DNA from: Adiantum capillus-veneris
Taxonomy: Eukaryota; Streptophyta; Polypodiopsida; Polypodiales; Pteridaceae
Assembly: GCA_014529385.2 (NCBI GenBank)
Contig: CM043959.1
Location: 55,965,253-56,029,252 of the forward strand
DNA length: 64,000 nucleotides
Direction of reading: 5' to 3'
The notes under the pieces are model-generated. The model saw nothing but the letters and a program-made list of their open reading frames with translations. It ran no database searches and had not been told where the DNA came from. Made by a program: the position numbers and the translations under genes. Positions 58,371 to 64,000 of the stretch are shown in pieces (the first letter of the stretch is position 1; each line of letters starts with the position of its first letter).

Positions 58371-58725
58371 AGACCCCTTCCTTCATATTTTAGAGAGACT
58401 CGGAGCCTTGGAAAATTCTCTCTCATCTAGAGGGATCTCTTCTTAGAAATCACTAGAGAGCAAAGCTCTAGTTGGTTAATCAATGGTAATTAGCACTATT
58501 CCTTTTTAATTAGTAGAACTACGTTAATCTATTTATGTTTTCTTAATAAATTGAAGATTAAACCTATTTATACTCTAAAATTCTCTCGTAATTCTAAATT
58601 CTCTGCTGATTATTGAGATTAAGATTAGGAATACTAGTCTAATTAACTATTATATTATATTAGAACTGAAATTACTCATTTTAACCATAAACTAATGATA
58701 GTTATACTAATTAAATTTAGATTAA

Positions 58726-60350
58726 GATGAGATAATTATCAGAGCTGTGTTAGACTGTCAATATGCTAAGAAAATTAACTTTTAATATTTTGAGTAATTT
58801 TTGTAGTTATTTAAGCAGAATTACATTGTTTTTAAGAAAGAAGTAAAGGGAAAAATGATTAAATTAATCCAAAAAGCTTTGAGATAATTATCAAAGGTAA
58901 AATACATCTCAATAAACCCGTGATAATTATCTTAACCTCAATTGATTATTTCAATTAATTATCTTAGCAAAAAAACACTATTTTTAAGGGAAAATAAAAA
59001 GGGAAAAATAGCAAACTAATCCAAAAATCTTTGAGATAACTATCAGAGGTAAAACTCATTTTAAGAAACATGTGATAATTATCTTAACCTCAAATAATTA
59101 GCTTAATAATTATCTCATCAGAAAAACACTGCTTTTAAGGAAAAATAAAGGGGAAAAAATAGCAAACTAATCCAAAAAGATTTGAAATAATTATTAGAGG
59201 TAAAACTCATTTTAAAAAACCCATGATAATTAATTTAAATTCAGATAATTAGTTTAACTAATTATCTCTTTAGAAAAACACTATCTTTAAGAGAAAATAA
59301 AAGAGGAAAATAGCTAACTAATCCAAAAAGCTTTTAAATATTTATTAGAGATAAAAATTATCTTAAAAAACTCGTAATAATTATCTTAATCTCAAATAAT
59401 TAGTTTAAGTAATTATCTCATCAGAGAAACAGTGTTTTTAAAGGGAAAAGACAAGGGGGAAAATAGCAAACTAATCCAAAAATCTTTGAGATAATTACCA
59501 AAGGTAAAAATCATCTTAAAAAACTCATGATAATTATCTTAGCGACAGATAATTAGTTTAGCTAATTATCTTAGTAAAAAAACACTATTTTTGAGGGTAA
59601 ACTAAAGGGGGAAATTATCAAATTGGATTAGATAGCTTTAAGATAATTTTTAGAGTTACATCATTACACACCTGTGATAATTAGCTTAACCATATAAAGT
59701 TAATTTAACTAATTATCTTAGTTAAAAGACCCTATTTTTGAAGATCAATTAAAGGTGGAGATTAGTAAATCATGTTAAATGATTACATGCTATTTATTAA
59801 AGCTAGAATACATACTAAAAAGTCCATGATAATTATTTCAAGATTGAAAACTTAGTATCGATATTTATTTGAGTCAAATTATACTAATGTTAGATAAAAA
59901 GTAAAGGCGAGAATTATAAATCATGTTAGATGATTACATGCTATTTTCTAGAGCTATATTACATCATGAAAAAGCCGTGATAATTATGTCAAGGTTAGAA
60001 ACTTAGTATAGATATTTATCTAAGTCAAATTATACTAGTTGAAATTTAAAGGGGGAAATTAGTAAATCATGTTATATGATTACATTCTATTTATTAGAGT
60101 TAGATTACATGATAAAAAGGTAGTGATAATTATGTCAAGGTTAGAAAATTAGTATAGATATTTATCTAAGTCAAATTATACTACTTTTAGCTAAAAATAA
60201 AAGGTGGAAATTAAGTTGGAAAATTAGAAGATAATTACCAGAGGTAAAAAATATCCTTATCTACTTTTGATAATTATACCATAGTTAATTAGTGAGTTTA
60301 GGAAATTATAATTGGCCAAAAGTCCTATTTTAAGCAAAAGATTAATTAAA
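58726..60350. repeat. AT-rich tandem array, ~152-bp unit, about ten copies
   Basis: The phrase AATCCAAAAA recurs at about 58866, 59018, 59169, 59320 and 59473, a steady period of 151-153 bp. Later units replace it with AAATCATGTTA.ATGATTACAT but keep the spacing. Nearly every unit contains TGATAATTAT and most contain the 10-bp palindrome GATAATTATC. Units are strongly diverged and change in type along the array. It lies in the presumed leader between an LTR and gag. Confidence 0.85.
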
Positions 60351-60744
60351 ATAAATAGACTTTGCGGTCAAAAGTTTTTAGAAAAATTATAGTAAGTGTA
60401 AACCTATGATATAAAATTGAAGAAATGAAATCTTTGAGAGAAAATAAATACAATAAATATTAAGCCCAAAATAAGCAGATTCCAAGCTTAAAATTCGATG
60501 GAAAAATTAGAAAAAAGATATACAAACTTATACGAAAATTAGGATAGCTTAGAAAACCCTTAGGGAAGCTATGGAAAAATTTACCATGCCTTAATAGGAA
60601 AATAAAAAATTACTAGGTCAAGAATGTACTAATGAAAACTACAAATTTACCCTAGATTTGGGTAAAATTGGATACAGAGGTTAATTCTAGCTTTTGGATA
60701 ATTTACCTAATGATTACACGTCCTTTTGATAAGGATAAGAAGTT

Positions 60745-60882
60745 ATGGCACCTAAAAGGACCCGAGCCAATCCTACATCTGATGATGATGGCAGAGCTCT
60801 AAAAATAACGAGAGCGTCGTACGACGATGAAGTTGGGCCTAGTAGTAGGCCTACGGAAGAGAGTCTTCATGCGCCAGCGCAA
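60745..60882 (+). pseudogene. Gypsy-like gag N-terminus
   Basis: The ATG at 60745 starts MAPKRTRANPTSDDDGRALK and reads 45 codons to a TAA near 60882; after it the frame continues QMADQSQ up to GTGGGTTTCC, which could be a splice donor. Basic then acidic low-complexity N-termini of this kind are usual for gypsy gag. Nothing that follows can be recognised as gag, so it is a fragment. Confidence 0.4.
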
Positions 60883-62151
60883 TAACAGATGGCCGATCAA
60901 TCCCAGGTGGGTTTCCCATTATTCAATTAAGTCTTTAAATAGTTTAAGTTCTTTTATAAGTTAGCATTGCATACATAAGGAGTGAGTAAGAATCCGAAAA
61001 TGAATAATTGACCAAAAACGGAAGGTAACTTCCAACACGCATTTGTTTATAATGTAGGAAAGAATTGTTTGGGTTAAAACTAGTTGAATTAAGAAAGATG
61101 TAATTGATCATCCTTAAGACAGCTTGTCTCAAGACACCTCCGACTCCTTGGTATAAATTGATGATAATGATGGCTTTCTAGCCACGGATAAGTTGGTTAC
61201 CCCCATGAACAATGAGTTTCTACTTCGTGTCATGTTTGGATGTTTCTACATAAGTTAGGATACCATTTTTATCCTAGGGGAGCCGAAATGTTGTATAGGA
61301 AACTGGTTTGGTGTATGGGCACCCGGAACCTTGGGTGGGGGTTTATCCACTCCGGATTATGAATAAGGAATGGGTGCCGTTTTTTCACCCTTAGGTGGTC
61401 TTGAGACAAGAAGAGTACTGGTCATGGTTATTATGGACAATGTTTTGATTGACAGTACCCTGTCTTAAGTTTAAAGACGTCTATTTTCTAAAAGAATGTT
61501 TTCAATGTTGTCTTTAATAATTGATTGAAGGAATTATTGTGATGGAAAGTTAAAAGAAATTATTATTTCAAGTGTTAAAACAATGTGATAGTAATTAGAA
61601 AATAAATGAATCATGTGTGAGTGCAGGGTGGTAAGTGGGGATTGACTAAGGTTGTCAATCATGGACGGGTGGACCTGATTAGTCAGGTAACTATCCATCC
61701 TTGCGCACTAAAACGTTGAGAAAACTTCTTCACTTGGAAGAGGATTCCACCAACGGCTGTGCCCTCACATCTGTTAGGGGGAAAAAAGTGTTGGTTGAGG
61801 ATACCTTATCCCAACTTGTGGAAGTTATAGGGCCAAAATAGTTTTTTTTGGACTTTTAATACGTTGTCCTGTTTTTGTTGCGAGACAAGACTAGGTCTTC
61901 TTCTAAGGCTATAGACCCAATCCATTGTCAATGGTAAAGGTCTACTCCTTGGATTTTTCTTGTTTAGAGACTCTGATTTTTATTAGACCTAGAGACCTGT
62001 CAAGGATTCCATCCCGATCTTGGTATTGGCGGGTTGGAGATCTCACAATTGCATTAATACATGGTTTCCTGTTCCATTATTTAGATGGGCATTTAAAGAT
62101 TCTCTGTTGTCATCTTTTCATGTCTCTATGCACTCTATTTCACCCTCCACT

Positions 62152-62158
<7 letters not shown>
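60883..62158. other. Non-coding part of the 7.6-kb insertion
   Basis: No ORF above chance and no repeat found. G-rich phrases such as CTTGGGTGGGGGTTTATCC (about 61332) are isolated. Confidence 0.4.

Positions 62159-62228
<70 letters not shown>
62159..62228. repeat. (CT)35 microsatellite
   Basis: About 70 bp of CT repeat near the right end of the 7.6-kb insertion. Open frames across it on both strands are repeat artefacts. Confidence 0.95.
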
Positions 62229-62231
<3 letters not shown>

Positions 62232-62504
62232 CGCAACGCAGTGTAGACATATATTCACCCTCCACAATGTTATATTTTTCTTGAGTACGCTTTCATTCAT
62301 ATCACCCATTTAGGGGTAGCACTAGTCGCTAGGTACCTCTAGATGCAGTCCGACTCATGGCCTAAACCCCATGCTTAGTCGGGCGCTGAAAATATCTCCC
62401 CTATGCATTTGCTTCCGCAACTCTGATGTATATTGAAAGTTGTATAAAAGTGTAAATTGTATATTTTGTGCATAGACCCTGGGGAGGGGTATCTCTCATG
62501 TTGT

Positions 62505-63915
62505 CTCTATATCAAATTGGAGTTTGTAGGCCGGACCCTTTGCTTTAGCTTTCATTGAATCCTTCTTATTTTCTTTAGAGTATTCTTACATAGGAACTTT
62601 GGGGGGGATAGGCATTTGTTGTGGGGAAGCGGATATAGGATGCACTATGTCATTTTTGTCCCCACTTCTCCTCGCCCATTTTGAAGGCCCTTCATCCCCA
62701 TTCTCACATGTACGTTTCTCTTTGACAATGACCTCATTTGCTTGACGTTTGGAAATGTATGCATGCACTAACAAAGAGTCCATAGGGTCATTCCAACCTA
62801 TTTGTAGTCGAATTCAATCTCCAACTTCATGTAAAACCTCTTTAGTCATCTTACCCTTCATAGTAGATTTTATCACCCATGGCCATAATTCTCCATTCCC
62901 ATTAGATGCTTCTTCTCCAGCCTTGACTCCATTGTTTTTAATAGGCTCCACCTTCAACCCATAGAGGATTGCCTCAACCATTGAGATGGCATGGCTAGTA
63001 TCCATGTCCTCAACTAGCTTCTTCATCCCACCTTTGCCAAAGTTTGTCCGCAAGAGCTCACTTATTTCACTTGAGTGAAGTTTTCCATCTTTAAAGAAAA
63101 CAATATCCTTTGTCAAAGCATCTTTAAAACTTTCTCAATCCCTCCTTGGATGGTCAGTACTATCACACCATATGAATCTATCAACAAACCCTTCTCTGAT
63201 TTGAGGTCGTTGCCCTCTAGATTGACCTGATGGTTGCCCCTTCTCTTCTAGCCTTGTAAGCTTTAACTTTAGCTCTTGCATTCCTTTAGCAATATCATCA
63301 AGGATATATTTAACACTCTTTGGAACCACAATCACAGGCTTCATGGGAGTTGCGCAAACATTTGGGTCTTGAGTAGGGTTGACTATCATCTTGTCTCTTT
63401 GTCTTTGTCTCTTAGCTAGCAGTGAAATGACATCTTCAACCTCATTCCAATCGGTCTTTAATTCCTATTCCACATCCTTATCCTCAAGTAGTAACTCTAA
63501 CTTATCTTGAATCTCTTTGCATGTAGCTTTCAAAAAGAGCCCTGTCTTCTTTGAGTTTATGGTACCTTCTCACTCCTTGAAAGTTGATCATAACAACACT
63601 CAAATTCCCTTAGGAGTCCGGTAGGTGAAAGTCCCTCTTTTGGCCGAACTACCCACTCTAAAAAGGTCCTCATTGTCACCCTTTTGAATCACTCCATGAA
63701 ATACTCTTCGTTTAAGGCTAACTTAAATGCTTCCTATGTTGCCCATGCTCATTTCTAATTCCCCTTACATGCTCTCTAATCTCAGGAACCACATGAGCTA
63801 GCTCAATACTTTGTACCATCTCTACTTTGGGCACTCGATGAAGCTCCATCTCCTTTGCATATCCACAAAGATACTTTGCTACATATTTACCATTAAATTG
63901 GTCAACTTTATTCAC
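62505..63915 (-). pseudogene. Gag half of the split gypsy relic
   Basis: Sense order from 63915: VDQFNGKYVAKYLCGYAKEM and ELAHVVPEIREHVRGI (capsid region), KSVKYILDDIAKGMQELKLK, a knuckle-like FIWCDSTDHPRRD that has lost its first Cys, GKLHSSEISELLRTNFGKGG, WPWVIKSTMKGKMTKEVLHE, LVHAYISKRQANEVIVKE, and KGPAYKLQFDIETT at the insertion border. Stops and frame changes occur about every 100 codons. The last residues continue as DLK-stop-VLEERILN at 54875 beyond the 7.6-kb insertion. The N-terminal end of gag and the 5' LTR would lie beyond 64000. Confidence 0.72.
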
Positions 63916-64000
63916 AAAAGATTAAAGTGCTTTGGTTGAGGAAAGCTCCCTCCTTTATGCACCTTGTTGCTGCTGCATAAACACTGCAAAGACTTGAAAC

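Larger units (their letters stand above)
54881..62499 (+). mobile_element. 7.6-kb insertion splitting the gypsy relic
   Basis: It begins TGTGTAAGATCCCC and ends GGTATCTCTCAT, and is flanked by an exact 5-bp repeat GTTGT (54876-54880 and 62500-62504). Removing it and one GTTGT joins ...DIETT and DLK...VLEER in one frame, so the insertion is certain. The ends resemble TGTAAGA...TCTTACA gypsy LTR ends, but I could not align a left LTR with a right LTR, so class and completeness are open. Inside are two TATA-bearing LTR-like segments, a ~152-bp satellite array and a gag N-terminus, all on the plus strand. It may be a composite of nested insertions. Confidence 0.75.

Overview
This is plant nuclear DNA made almost entirely of nested, decayed transposable elements. 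The polymerase families (Ty3/gypsy, Ty1/copia, a SWIM-type DDE transposase, piggyBac), elements with 2-25 kb internal regions, long dinucleotide and homopolymer tracts and very low host-gene density suggest a large non-angiosperm land-plant genome such as a fern. That assignment is an inference; no host gene here fixes the species. Almost every element ORF is broken by stops or frameshifts, many explicable as C-to-T or G-to-A transitions, so the region looks silenced and old.

Layout. 1-7.3 kb: an unrecognised open frame running off the left edge, a tandem duplication with a (CT)54 tract, a 450-bp near-perfect inverted repeat, a broken transposase with a SWIM zinc finger, a piggyBac C-terminal relic, then spacer. 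7348-32785: one 25.4-kb Ty3/gypsy element on the minus strand with 921-bp LTRs, TSDs GTTGT/GTTAT, a tRNA-Asp-type primer site and a polypurine tract. It lies inside an older gypsy element whose pol is seen at 32.8-34.8 kb and whose last codons appear at 7.30-7.35 kb. In sense order the large element has a 1.6-kb leader, gag, retropepsin, RT, RNase H, two successive integrase-type zinc-binding modules, integrase, a second retropepsin-like domain, a 2.5-kb non-coding spacer and a long coiled-coil ORF ending at the 3' polypurine tract. A 5.7-kb non-autonomous insertion (about 8392-14078) with terminal inverted repeats and internal hairpins interrupts that last ORF. Leader and spacer both carry a palindrome, AGTCTATCGCGATAGACT, repeated about every 297 bp.

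34.8-49.1 kb: spacer; a gag-only copia element (37128-39361) whose polypurine tract has become a run of 57 G; a plus-strand gypsy relic (gag-PR-RT, later INT and LTR start); and the best host gene, a minus-strand 117-codon small secreted protein cut in two by a 2.8-kb copia element (46081-48899). Removing the element and one target-site copy restores one reading frame behind a TATA box.

49.9-64 kb: a minus-strand gypsy relic of a lineage whose RT reads LPQGATNS...PFLDD, a form I associate mainly with fungal elements. Its gag half (62.5-64 kb) and pol half (50.7-54.9 kb) are separated by a 7.6-kb insertion (54881-62499, exact GTTGT TSD) that holds TATA-bearing LTR-like sequence, a tandem array of ~152-bp AT-rich units and a gag N-terminus. 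No rRNA, tRNA or CRISPR feature was seen.
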